Notes under the pieces: generated by a model | Seen by the model: the letters and a program-made list of their open reading frames with translations, nothing else | Database searches by the model: none | What the model was told of the DNA's origin: nothing | Position numbers and translations under genes: made by a program | Part shown: positions 18,590 to 26,400 of the stretch, piece after piece | Position numbering within the stretch: the stretch's first letter is position 1 | Layout of the letters: every line of letters begins with the position of its first letter | Origin: JADKCZ01 sp963786945 | Lineage (GTDB): Bacteria > Myxococcota > Myxococcia > Myxococcales > Anaeromyxobacteraceae | DNA: 64,000 nucleotides | Direction: 5' to 3' | Assembly: GCA_963786945.1 (NCBI GenBank) | Contig: CAWBAO010000003.1 | Span: forward strand, 682,001-746,000

Positions 18590-20086
18590 TTACGCCATGC
18601 ACCAGCGTGGGCCGCGCCGGGCCACCGCCCCGCGCCCGGCCAGCACCTCGAGCGCCGCGTCGATGCGCGCCGCCGGCGCCCCGCAGACCTGCCCCAGCTC
18701 CTCGGCGGTCCGGCCACGCAGCGCGCCGCGCAGCTCCAGGAGCACCGCCGCCTCGAGCGGGCCGCCGCCCGCCGGCGTGGCCGCCGGCGCCGGGGCCTCC
18801 AGCACCGCCACCGCGGCGCGGGCGCGCGGCGCGGCCACGGCGACCACGGCCACGGGTGACGGGGCGGGGGACGGCGCGACCGGCCGGGGCGCGGTGGCCA
18901 CGGCGGCGGCCTGCGGCCGCGGGGCCGGGGACGGGGCCGCGGGCGGGGGCGGGACGGTCCGCTGGTACTTCTCCAGGGCGCGGCGCGAGGTGTCGCTGGT
19001 CCGCCCCGAGAGCGCCGCGGCGGCGGCCCGGGCCACCCCCGGGTCGGCGTCGCGCAGGGCGCCGGCCAGCGCGGCCTCGGCCACCTCGCCGCGGGCGAAG
19101 CCCAGCAGGACCGCGGCGCGCCGCCGGACCATGGGGCTGGGATCGCCGAGCCGCCGGGCCAGGTGCGGCAGCGCCGCCTGCGGCGCCACCGCCGCCAGCA
19201 GCTCCAGCGCCGCGGCACGGACCTCGGGGCGCGGGTCGGCCAGCTCGCGCTCCGCCAGGTCGGCGGCGTAGGGCTCGCCGAAGCGCCCCAGCGCCTCGAG
19301 CAGCGTCACCTTGACCGCGGCGTCCGGCTCGCGGCCCAGCGCCGCGGCCAGCAGCGGCGCCGAGGCGCGCGCGCCGAGCGCCGCCAGCTGGCGGATGGCC
19401 CGCTGCCGCGCCGGGGGCTCGCGGGCCGAGAGCTCCGCCATGGCCCGCTCGTAGAGGACCCGATCGGCGCGGGTGGGGAGCAGCGCGGCCAGCGCCGTGG
19501 CGTCGGCGCGGGAGAGGCCGGTGCGCCCGGCCGCCCGGAAGTCGCCGGCCAGCTCGGGCAGGGCGGCGGGGCCGGTGGCGGGGCGCGGCGCGGCGGCGGG
19601 CGACACCCCCGCCGCCCCGGCCGGCGCGTCACCCCGGGCCTCGGCCGCCGCCTTCCAGGCCCGCAGCGTCTCGATCTCGGCGCGCAGCTCGGCGATGAAG
19701 CCGGCCAGGTCCGACCCGTCGGCGTCGGCCGGGAGGCCGCCCTCGGTGGACGGCGCGCCGCCCAGCCGGGCCCGCTCCACCAGCCCGCCCAGCAGCCGCT
19801 CGCGCTCGGCCTCCAGCAAGGTGATCCGCTCGGTGAGATCGGCCTCGCGCAGCGCGAAGGCGCTGCGGTCGCCCCGCGCGGTGGCCAGCTCCCGGGTCAG
19901 CTCGGTCTCCCGGGCCCGCGCCTCGGCGGCGTCGGCCCGGGCGCGCTCGGCGACCTGGCGCGCCGCGGCCAGCTCCGACTCGAGCTGGGCCAGCTTGCAC
20001 TCGAAGTAGACGATCTTCTCGAGCGCGCTCCGGAGCAGCTCGCCCGGATCGCTCGCCCTGTCGCCAGATGGCCGCCGCCCGTCCAT
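18590..20086 (-). CDS. pomY: PomY-like HEAT-repeat protein
   Basis: 498 residues. In order: an N-terminal coiled coil (about 15-110, SALEKIVYFECKLAQLESELAA), a linker, a HEAT-repeat block (about 215-385, for example AIRQLAALGARASAPLLAAAL and EVRAAALELLAAVAPQAALPHL), a Pro/Ala-rich disordered stretch (about 390-450), and a small winged-helix-like C-terminus. Coiled coil plus HEAT plus Pro-rich region is the PomY plan. In M. xanthus PomY bridges PomX and PomZ and helps FtsZ assembly. GGAGGGG precedes ATG 20086. It is first in the pomY-pomZ-pomX operon. Confidence 0.8.
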   Translation of the reverse strand: MDGRRPSGDRASDPGELLRSALEKIVYFECKLAQLESELAAARQVAERARADAAEARARETELTRELATARGDRSAFALREADLTERITLLEAERERLLGGLVERARLGGAPSTEGGLPADADGSDLAGFIAELRAEIETLRAWKAAAEARGDAPAGAAGVSPAAAPRPATGPAALPELAGDFRAAGRTGLSRADATALAALLPTRADRVLYERAMAELSAREPPARQRAIRQLAALGARASAPLLAAALGREPDAAVKVTLLEALGRFGEPYAADLAERELADPRPEVRAAALELLAAVAPQAALPHLARRLGDPSPMVRRRAAVLLGFARGEVAEAALAGALRDADPGVARAAAAALSGRTSDTSRRALEKYQRTVPPPPAAPSPAPRPQAAAVATAPRPVAPSPAPSPVAVVAVAAPRARAAVAVLEAPAPAATPAGGGPLEAAVLLELRGALRGRTAEELGQVCGAPAARIDAALEVLAGRGAVARRGPRWCMA

Positions 20087-20112
20087 GCCCCTCCACCCTC
20101 GCCACCCGAACG

Positions 20113-20152
20113 GATCCCGCCCTGATCACGGGATCTTGCTGCGATATCGCAG
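20113..20152. repeat. Palindromes upstream of pomY
   Basis: A perfect 14-base palindrome CTGCGATATCGCAG (20139-20152) and an inverted repeat GATCCCG/CGGGATC (20113-20119 with 20129-20135). They lie between the pomY start and the stop of the upstream MFS gene, both on the minus strand. They could be an operator of the pom operon or a terminator of the MFS gene. Confidence 0.5.
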
Positions 20153-20218
20153 AGTAGCCGCTCGGATCCGGGAAGGCAAATCCTTGACGGTGCGCCGGCC
20201 CCGTGGATCCCGCGACCC

Positions 20219-21613
20219 TCAGCCGGTCCGGGCGGTCTCCAGCCCGTGCCCGCCGGGGCCCCGCTCGCTGCGCCAGAGCAGGAAGGAGAAGACGAAGCCG
20301 AGCGTCGAGAGCGCCGCCAGCATCCACATCACCGCCGCCCAGCCCCCCGGGTTGGCGGCGCTGGCGTGCGCGGCGTCCTTCACGGCGCCCATGCCCCACG
20401 CCATCCCGGCCCAGGCCACCTGCTGGCAGAAGGTCATGAGCGCGTAGGCCGAGCCGAGCCGCTGCTCCGGCACCAGGTAGGTGACCGCCGGCCAGAGCAC
20501 CGCCGGCACCATGGCGAAGGCCAGGCCCATCGACGCCATGGCCAGGACCAGGTCGAGCGGCAACCCCGGCGAGAGGAGCTCGAGCGAGGGGACGAACCCC
20601 AGCGCCGGCGTGGCCACCCCGGGCAGGAGGATCCCGGACCTCCAGGAGGCCATGGTGAGGAAGGGCGGCACCAGCAGCGCGGAGCCGATCACCATGAAGA
20701 GGGCGCGGCGGCCGACGCGGTCGACCACGAAGCCGAAGACGGGCATGCCGATCATCGAGAACAGCGGCAGGATCGACTTGAGCCCGCCGGCCTGCTCCGG
20801 GGTCACGCCGTGGGCGTCGATGAAGAAGAGGTTGGCGAAGGTGCGGAACGGGAAGATGGAGGCGTAGAAGGCCACGCAGAGCCCCACCACCCACCAGTAG
20901 CCGAGGTCGAAGCGCACCAGGTCCGAGAGCACCAGCTTGTCGGTGGCGCCGGCGCGCGCCACCGCGTAGCGACCCGCCGCCGAGCGCTCCAGCGCCGCGT
21001 AGACCACGGCGAAGGCCAGCCAGGCCCCGCCCAGGGCCGCCGCCAGGAGCAGCGGCGGCTGCCAGCTGGCGAAGAGCGGCTTGAAGCGGTCCGGGGACTG
21101 GTCGGCGAGCAGGGAGCCGCCGCGCGCCACCAGCAGCTGCAGCGCCAGCGCGAAGGAGATCTCCTTCCCCTTGAACCAGCGCCCCACCACCGTGGTCGCG
21201 GCCACGATGAAGAGCTCCGAGCCGATGCCGAGCAGGAAGCGCCCCACCATCATCCCGGCCCAGGGCGCGGCCGGGAAGAGCGCCGGCAGCACGGCGATGA
21301 GGAGCGTGCCCACCGCGCCGACGGCGGCGAAGAGGATGGCCGAGGCGGCCATGCCGATCCGGTCGATGAGGACGCCGCCGGCGATGAGCGTGAGCAGGGC
21401 CGCCACGTTGTAGCTGGTGTCGAGCAGGCCCAGCTGCTCGCCGGTGACGCCGAAGGCCTTCTCCAGCAGCGGGGCGACCGGGTAGAGCGCGTCGAAGGTG
21501 TAGTAGCAGCCGAACATGGCCAGGCTGCAGGCGCCCAGCACCAGCCAGCGGTAGCCGGCGGGAGGCGGCGGGCGGACGGCGGCGGCGACCGGTGCGTCGA
21601 CGGGGGCGGACAT
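20219..21613 (-). CDS. Major facilitator superfamily transporter
   Basis: 464-residue inner-membrane carrier with about twelve hydrophobic segments in two halves. The loop-2 signature is recognisable (GGVLIDRIG), as is its counterpart in the second half (FGFVVDRVGRRALF). The conserved FLLGIGSELFIVAATTVVGRWF region is also present. ATG 21613 is preferred over a more distant start because it directly precedes the short cytoplasmic N-terminus. No neighbouring enzyme hints at the substrate, so it could be a nitrate/organic-acid type or an efflux carrier. Confidence 0.87.
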   Translation of the reverse strand: MSAPVDAPVAAAVRPPPPAGYRWLVLGACSLAMFGCYYTFDALYPVAPLLEKAFGVTGEQLGLLDTSYNVAALLTLIAGGVLIDRIGMAASAILFAAVGAVGTLLIAVLPALFPAAPWAGMMVGRFLLGIGSELFIVAATTVVGRWFKGKEISFALALQLLVARGGSLLADQSPDRFKPLFASWQPPLLLAAALGGAWLAFAVVYAALERSAAGRYAVARAGATDKLVLSDLVRFDLGYWWVVGLCVAFYASIFPFRTFANLFFIDAHGVTPEQAGGLKSILPLFSMIGMPVFGFVVDRVGRRALFMVIGSALLVPPFLTMASWRSGILLPGVATPALGFVPSLELLSPGLPLDLVLAMASMGLAFAMVPAVLWPAVTYLVPEQRLGSAYALMTFCQQVAWAGMAWGMGAVKDAAHASAANPGGWAAVMWMLAALSTLGFVFSFLLWRSERGPGGHGLETARTG

Positions 21614-21670
21614 GGGGGCGCAGACTAGCACCCCGGGGGGCCGGCGGCCGCCTCGGGCGGCGCGCCGGGG

Positions 21671-22339
21671 TCAGGCCGGATCGTCCGGGTACATCTCGTC
21701 GAGATCGTGGTCGGAGAGCACCGGCTCCCGGGCCCCGGCCTCGGACCATGCCCTCACCGACGGGTGCGCCAGCAGCGCGCGTACCACCTGGCCCGCCTCG
21801 CCGCCCGGCTCCACGCCGTAGGTCCGGAAGCGGAACGCCACCGGGGCGAAGTAGGCGTCGGCGGCGCCGAAGGCGCCGAAGAGGAAGGGGCCGCCCTGCC
21901 CGAAGCGGCGACGCGCCTCGCCCCAGAGCGATCCGAGGCGCGCGATGTCGGCCTCCACGGCGCCGCTGCGCCGGCGCTGCGGCCGGCGAGCGGCCACGTC
22001 CATCGACAGCTCGCTGCGCAGCGCCTGGAAGCCGCCGTGCATCTCGGCGCAGCAGCAGCGGGCGAAGGTGCGGGCCACCGGATCGGCCGGCCAGACCCCG
22101 GGGTGGCGCTCGGCCAGGTGCTCGACGATGGCGAGCGAGTCCCAGACCAGCACCGGTCCGTCCTCCAGGACCGGGACCCGGCCGCCTGGCAGGCGGGCGA
22201 ACCGTTCGACCTTGGCCGGATCGGGCTGGAGCGAGACCAGCCGCTCGGTGAAGGGGATTCCCAGCCCGTGGAGCAGGATCCAGGGGCGTGCCGACCAGGA
22301 GGAGTAGCGCTTCTCGCCGATGTGGAGCGTGTAGGCCAT
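21671..22339 (-). CDS. Glutathione S-transferase family protein
   Basis: 222 residues with an N-terminal thioredoxin-like GST domain (YTLHIGEKRYSSWSARPWILLHGLGIPF, then GRVPVLEDGPVLVWDSLAIVEHL) and an all-helical C-terminal domain. The GKRYSSWS-type opening and the VPVLxDG...V.DSLAI pattern belong to a common bacterial GST subgroup with serine in the catalytic position. The substrate is unknown. It is transcribed away from the adjacent DUF1579-like gene. Confidence 0.88.
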   Translation of the reverse strand: MAYTLHIGEKRYSSWSARPWILLHGLGIPFTERLVSLQPDPAKVERFARLPGGRVPVLEDGPVLVWDSLAIVEHLAERHPGVWPADPVARTFARCCCAEMHGGFQALRSELSMDVAARRPQRRRSGAVEADIARLGSLWGEARRRFGQGGPFLFGAFGAADAYFAPVAFRFRTYGVEPGGEAGQVVRALLAHPSVRAWSEAGAREPVLSDHDLDEMYPDDPA

Positions 22340-22457
22340 GCCGGGGGTATAGGTCGGCCCGCCCACGGCAGGCCACCGGACGCCGGGTGCCCCACGCCGT
22401 CGTGGCGGGAGCGGCCCGGGCCGGTTACATCCGGCGCAACCCGACGAGGAGGCGCGC

Positions 22458-23006
22458 ATGGCCCTGCTTCGACATGCGGTGTTGGTGGTCCTGGCGGCGA
22501 CGGCGGCCGCCCCGAGGCTCGCCGGGGCGGGCGAGCCGGAGCATCACCTGGTCCCCGCCCCCGAGACGCCCAGCCCCGACTTCGATCGGCTCAAGGCGAT
22601 GGCCGGGGAGTGGGAGGGCACGGCCCGCCAGGGCGACGGCCCGAAGTCCACGCCGACGCGCGCCACCATCAAGGTGGTCTCGGCCGGGTCGGCCATCATG
22701 CTGGTCACCGACCCGGGCTCGGCGCACGAGATGGTCACCATGTTCCACCGTGACGGCGAGGCGCTGCTCGCCACCCATTACTGCTCGGCCATGAACCAGC
22801 CGCGCATGAAGGCCCGCCCCGGCGGGCCGGCTGGCACCCTGGCCTTCGAGTTCATGGATGGCACCAACCTCGGCCCGCACCCGGCCAGGATGCAGGCCCT
22901 GGTGCTGACCATGCCCGACCCGGACCACCAGACCCAGGCCTGGACCTTCCGCGCGGGCGGGCAGGACACCACCATGACGTTCGACCTGAGGCGCACCAGG
23001 GGCTGA
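22458..23006 (+). CDS. Secreted DUF1579-like protein
   Basis: 182 residues. A signal peptide (MALLRHAVLVVLAATAAAPRLAGA) precedes a beta-rich domain with FDRLKAMAGEWEGTAR, SAGSAIMLVTDPGSAHEMVTMFHRDGEALLATHYCSAMNQPRM. That pattern recurs in exported bacterial proteins of unknown function related to DUF1579. GAGGAGG ahead of ATG 22458 is a strong ribosome site. It probably acts in the periplasm; no biochemical role is known to me. Confidence 0.75.
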   Translation: MALLRHAVLVVLAATAAAPRLAGAGEPEHHLVPAPETPSPDFDRLKAMAGEWEGTARQGDGPKSTPTRATIKVVSAGSAIMLVTDPGSAHEMVTMFHRDGEALLATHYCSAMNQPRMKARPGGPAGTLAFEFMDGTNLGPHPARMQALVLTMPDPDHQTQAWTFRAGGQDTTMTFDLRRTRG

Positions 23007-23050
23007 GGCGCGGGTCGTGCGCTCCCCGCGCCCGGACCGGCCGGCGGCGC

Positions 23051-23743
23051 TCAGGTGCGCCGCAGCACCTCGCCGGTCATGGGGACGAAGCGGACCGCGA
23101 GCAGGGTCTGCCGGCTCAGGCCCGCCGCCGTCCGCCTCACCACCACCAGGTCCTGCACCCCCTCGCCGACCGGGGCCACCAGCCGGCCGCCCTCCTTCAG
23201 CTGGTCGAGCAGCGGCGGCGGGATCTCGGGTGGCGCCGCGGCCAGGAGGATGGCGTCGAAGGGGGCGCGCTCCGGCCAGCCGCGGTAGCCGTCGGCGGCG
23301 CGCACGTGGACGTTGCCGTAGCCGAGCGCCTCGAGGCGAGCGGCCGCCTGCTGCGCCAGCGGCTCGACCAGCTCGATGGTGTCGACCTCGTCGGCCAGCA
23401 GGCTCAGCACCGCCGCCTGGTACCCCGAGCCGGTGCCGATCTCCAGCACCCGGGCGCCCGGCCCCAGCCGCGCCGCCTCGGCCATGACCGCCACGATGTA
23501 GGGCTGGCTGATGGTCTGGCCGTGGCCGATGACCAGCGGCCAGTCCGCGTAGGCCTGGCCGAGGAGCGACTCCGGGACGAAGCGGTGGCGCTCCACCCGG
23601 CGCATGGCGTCGAGGACGCGCGGGTCGCGCACGCCGCGGGCCTCGATCTGGGTGTCCACCATGCGCAGCCGGGCGGCGGTGGCCGCGTCCCCCGCCTCGG
23701 CGCCTGGCGCGCCGGCTCCGAGCCAGCCCGATGGCCCTGCCAC
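23051..23743 (-). CDS. pcm: Protein-L-isoaspartate O-methyltransferase
   Basis: 230-residue SAM-dependent methyltransferase that starts repair of isomerised aspartyl residues. The family motifs are complete: MVDTQIEARGVRDPRVLDAMRRVERHRFVP, the HGQTISQPYIVA substrate loop, the SAM site VLEIGTGSGYQAAVLS, and ILLAAAPPEIPPPLLDQLKEGGRLVAPVG. GTG 23743 is chosen because AGGAGGT sits five bases ahead of it. Confidence 0.95.
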   Translation of the reverse strand: MAGPSGWLGAGAPGAEAGDAATAARLRMVDTQIEARGVRDPRVLDAMRRVERHRFVPESLLGQAYADWPLVIGHGQTISQPYIVAVMAEAARLGPGARVLEIGTGSGYQAAVLSLLADEVDTIELVEPLAQQAAARLEALGYGNVHVRAADGYRGWPERAPFDAILLAAAPPEIPPPLLDQLKEGGRLVAPVGEGVQDLVVVRRTAAGLSRQTLLAVRFVPMTGEVLRRT

Positions 23744-23938
23744 GGGGACCTCCTCGCTTCCGCGAGGAAACCTGACCACCTGGCGCAGCCCGGGTCGAGC
23801 CCCCGAGCGAGGCGGCGCCCTCCCGGGGACACCCGAGATGACGACCACGTGCGCGTGCGACCACGAACCGCGCACCGGGGCCGCGCCGACGTGCCCCGAA
23901 GTGCTTACGATGAAGGTGCAGCAAGAGAGGAGAACGTC

Positions 23939-24046
23939 ATGATCACCACCACCAAGAAGGATCTGAGCCTCGCCTGGAAGCTCACCATCCTGGCTGCGGC
24001 GGTCGTCCTGGCCATCTACGGCGTGCTCTCGATGATCGGCCGCTGA
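23939..24046 (+). CDS. 35-residue single-pass membrane microprotein
   Basis: Short frame of 35 codons (MITTTKKDLSLAWKLTILAA ... SMIGR). It has a polar, lysine-bearing N-terminus and one hydrophobic helix at about residues 12-31. The case for a real gene is the strong ribosome site (GAGAGGAG, eight bases ahead of ATG 23939), the membrane-helix design and the free intergenic position divergent from pcm. No family is recognised. It could be a small stress or regulatory membrane peptide, but that is a guess. Confidence 0.6.
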   Translation: MITTTKKDLSLAWKLTILAAAVVLAIYGVLSMIGR

Positions 24047-24153
24047 GCCGGTCGACGCATCGGGGCATCGGGGAGCGGACGCGCCACGAGCGCCTCCGGG
24101 ACGTGGAGGCCGGGCTCGTCGCCTTCCGCGTCCACCGGGGGCTGAGACGACGA

Positions 24154-24194
24154 CGGGCGCGGGCGAGCCGCCGAGGCGGACTCGCGCGCGCCCG
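24154..24194 (-). terminator. Long GC hairpin after the lysine-rich gene
   Basis: A 14-base stem with one mismatch (24154-24167 with 24181-24194). A smaller CCGCC/GGCGG hairpin can form in its loop. It lies 20 bases past the stop of the minus-strand lysine-rich protein gene. Confidence 0.6.
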
Positions 24195-24213
24195 TGCGCT
24201 GCCGGCGGCGAGG

Positions 24214-24450
24214 CTACTTCTTGGTCTCTTCGGCCTTCTTCTCGGACTTGTCGGCCTTCTTCTCGGCCTTCTTCTCCTTGTGGGACGACTTGTGCTTCTC
24301 CTCCTTGGCCGGGGCCGCGGCGGGGGCGGCCGGGGCCGCCGCCTGAGCAGCCGCTGGGGCGGCGGCCCGGGCGGCCGGCTTGGCCTCCTCGGCGAGGGCC
24401 GGCGTGGCGAGGGCGAGGGCGGAGAGCGAGGCGAAGATCCTGGCGTTCAT
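24214..24450 (-). CDS. Small secreted Ala/Lys-rich protein
   Basis: 78 residues. A clear signal peptide (MNARIFASLSALALATPALA, cut after ALA) is followed by an alanine/proline stretch, then a highly charged Lys/Glu tail (KKAEKKADKSEKKAEETKK). AGGAGA precedes ATG 24450. Low-complexity, probably disordered periplasmic protein; composition alone could fit binding to polyanions. No family is recognised and no function is claimed. Confidence 0.65.
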   Translation of the reverse strand: MNARIFASLSALALATPALAEEAKPAARAAAPAAAQAAAPAAPAAAPAKEEKHKSSHKEKKAEKKADKSEKKAEETKK

Positions 24451-24524
24451 GGTGGCGTCTCCTGGCGTGGGCCGCTCTCGCGGCCCCGGTGAGCCGTGCA
24501 CGGCGGTCCAACCGGATCGGCAGT

Positions 24525-25403
24525 TCAAGGGGATTGCGGCGCCCGGGCCTCGGGCGCCCGGGCCTCGGCGCGCCCCGCCATGGCCCGCTGGACACCGGGG
24601 GCCAGCGCCAGCGCCGCCAGCCCCAGCACGGCCCCCGCCACCACGTCGACCACGTAGTGGACGTGGATGTAGACGGTGGCGAAGATCACCGCCCCGGCCC
24701 AGGTCCAGAGCAGCGCCCCCCAGCGTGGGAAGAGCCGCGTCCCCAGCGCCGCCGGCACCAGCGACAGCGCGGTGTGGCCGCTGGGGAAGGCATCCAGGGT
24801 GGTGGCCTCGGCGGCGCGCAGGAAGGCGCGGATGGCCTCGGAGATGGCACCGCCGCCCAGCACCGCGGCCTCCTCGGCCGCCGGCACCCGCGGGCCCGAG
24901 GCGGGCCAGAGGAAGTAGCCCAGGTAGGAGAGGTAGAAGGCCAGCAGCAGGGCGAAGACGGTCCGCTCGAAGTCGGCCGGGCCGCGCCAGGCCCGCACCG
25001 CCACCGCCACCGCCACCGGCAGCAGGTAGTAGCTCCAGTAGACGGCGTAGACCAGGTCGGTGAACCAGGCCGGCCGCCCCAGCGCGCCCTGCCAGGCGGC
25101 GGCCAGCGGCGCGAACCAGCGGGCATCCACCGCCGCCAGGGCCGCGTCGTAGCGGGCCGGGTTGAGCGCCACGATGAGCGGCTGCAGCAGCATGAAGATG
25201 GCGACGACGATGGCCACCGGGGCGAAGTCGCGGACCAGCCCGAGCGGGCCGGCCCGGGCCCCGGTCAGCGCCAGCAGCAGCACCGCGCCCAGCAGGCCGG
25301 CCGTCGCCAGCAGCCGGGGGCCCGCCTCCGGGGAGCGCGAGACCGCCGCCGCCACCGAGAGCAGCAGCAGGACCAGCGCAGTGAGCCGTTCCGATCCCCT
25401 CAT
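24525..25403 (-). CDS. PAP2-family membrane phosphatase
   Basis: 292-residue multi-spanning protein with a PAP2/phosphatidate-phosphatase core. The family motif blocks are visible: FPSGHTALSLVP (catalytic His) and VYIHVHYVVDVVAGAV (second His and Asp). It would dephosphorylate a lipid phosphate or act in inositol-lipid-like transfer. ATG 25403 overlaps the stop of the preceding acyltransferase-like gene (ATGA), so the two proteins are made together and may act on the same membrane lipid. Confidence 0.9.
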   Translation of the reverse strand: MRGSERLTALVLLLLSVAAAVSRSPEAGPRLLATAGLLGAVLLLALTGARAGPLGLVRDFAPVAIVVAIFMLLQPLIVALNPARYDAALAAVDARWFAPLAAAWQGALGRPAWFTDLVYAVYWSYYLLPVAVAVAVRAWRGPADFERTVFALLLAFYLSYLGYFLWPASGPRVPAAEEAAVLGGGAISEAIRAFLRAAEATTLDAFPSGHTALSLVPAALGTRLFPRWGALLWTWAGAVIFATVYIHVHYVVDVVAGAVLGLAALALAPGVQRAMAGRAEARAPEARAPQSP

Positions 25404-26278
25404 CGCGCGGCCGGCGGCGCCCCCGGGCCGATCCAGGCGGGCTCGCCCTCGGGGGGGCCGAGGTGCCGGGTGGGATCCTCCATGATCTGCTGGACCACCA
25501 GCAGCGCCCGGGCGCTGGAGAAGGCGTCGTCGATCCGCTCGTCGAAGGTCCAGCGCACCGAGAGCCCGTCGTCGACCACCACCCGGTCCCGCTCCACGAA
25601 GGCGTGGGGGCGCGGCGCCGAGATCGCCCCGAAGATGGAGACCGTCCCGTACTCGTAGAGGTGGTGGTAGGCGTCGGAGATGCCCACCGACCCGAGGTTG
25701 GCCAGGAACAGGCTGGCGTACATCGGGTCGTCCTTCATCATGAACCAGGGGTAGAGGTTCCAGCGATCGAGCATCCGGGCCAGGGCCACCAGCGCGGTGA
25801 TGAGCGGCCCTGGCAGCCGCATCACCAGGCCGATCTCCTTGTCGACCTTCCGCTCGACCTCGCGGGCCTCGTCGACCAGCCCGGAGATGCGCGCCGAGAA
25901 GGCCCGGAACGGCTCGTGCGGCGTCAGCCGCACCTTCACGGTCGCCTCGGCCCCCTCGGCGGTGAACTCCTTCTTGGCCACGAAGGAGACGTCCACGCCG
26001 CGCCGCTGGTAGATGCGCCCGCCGGAGACGAAGCGGTTGAGGCGGGGCCGGGCGTGGAGCACCACCGCGCAGGCGTAGGTCAGCAGGTGGAACAGGGTGG
26101 CGCGCGGGTGGTGGGCCCGGTTGTAGGCGCGCAGCCACGCCCGGGCGGCGGCGATGCGGTAGGTGGTGTCCTGGAAGACCAGGCTCTCGTTCCGGACCGG
26201 CATCAGGTACGGCATGATCAGCCGCTCCGGCGCCTCGTCGCGGACCAGGTCTCCATCGGGGCGGCCGAAGAGTGGCAT
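25400..26278 (-). CDS. E2/CAT-fold acyltransferase-like protein lacking the catalytic His
   Basis: 292 residues resembling the catalytic domain of 2-oxo-acid dehydrogenase E2 and chloramphenicol acetyltransferase, without lipoyl or peripheral-subunit domains. Seen: FHLLTYACAVVLHARPRLNRFV near the start, NLGSVGISDAYHHLYEYGTVSIFGAI, and a C-terminal segment RWTFDERIDDAFSSARAL. In active E2 enzymes that segment carries HxxxDG; here the His is Glu and the Gly is Ala, so ordinary acyl transfer chemistry is doubtful. It is stop/start-coupled to the PAP2 gene. Likely a membrane-associated or lipid-related protein of unknown activity. Confidence 0.7.
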   Translation of the reverse strand: MPLFGRPDGDLVRDEAPERLIMPYLMPVRNESLVFQDTTYRIAAARAWLRAYNRAHHPRATLFHLLTYACAVVLHARPRLNRFVSGGRIYQRRGVDVSFVAKKEFTAEGAEATVKVRLTPHEPFRAFSARISGLVDEAREVERKVDKEIGLVMRLPGPLITALVALARMLDRWNLYPWFMMKDDPMYASLFLANLGSVGISDAYHHLYEYGTVSIFGAISAPRPHAFVERDRVVVDDGLSVRWTFDERIDDAFSSARALLVVQQIMEDPTRHLGPPEGEPAWIGPGAPPAAR

Positions 26279-26400
26279 GCACGCAGGGTCGTGCCGGCAC
26301 CGGCGCCTGTCAAGACACCCGCTTCCGGACCCCGGCCGGAGCCGTGCTGTCCAGCACCCGCACCGTGTGCGAGCATGACCTGCCGACCGGGGAGGGCACC

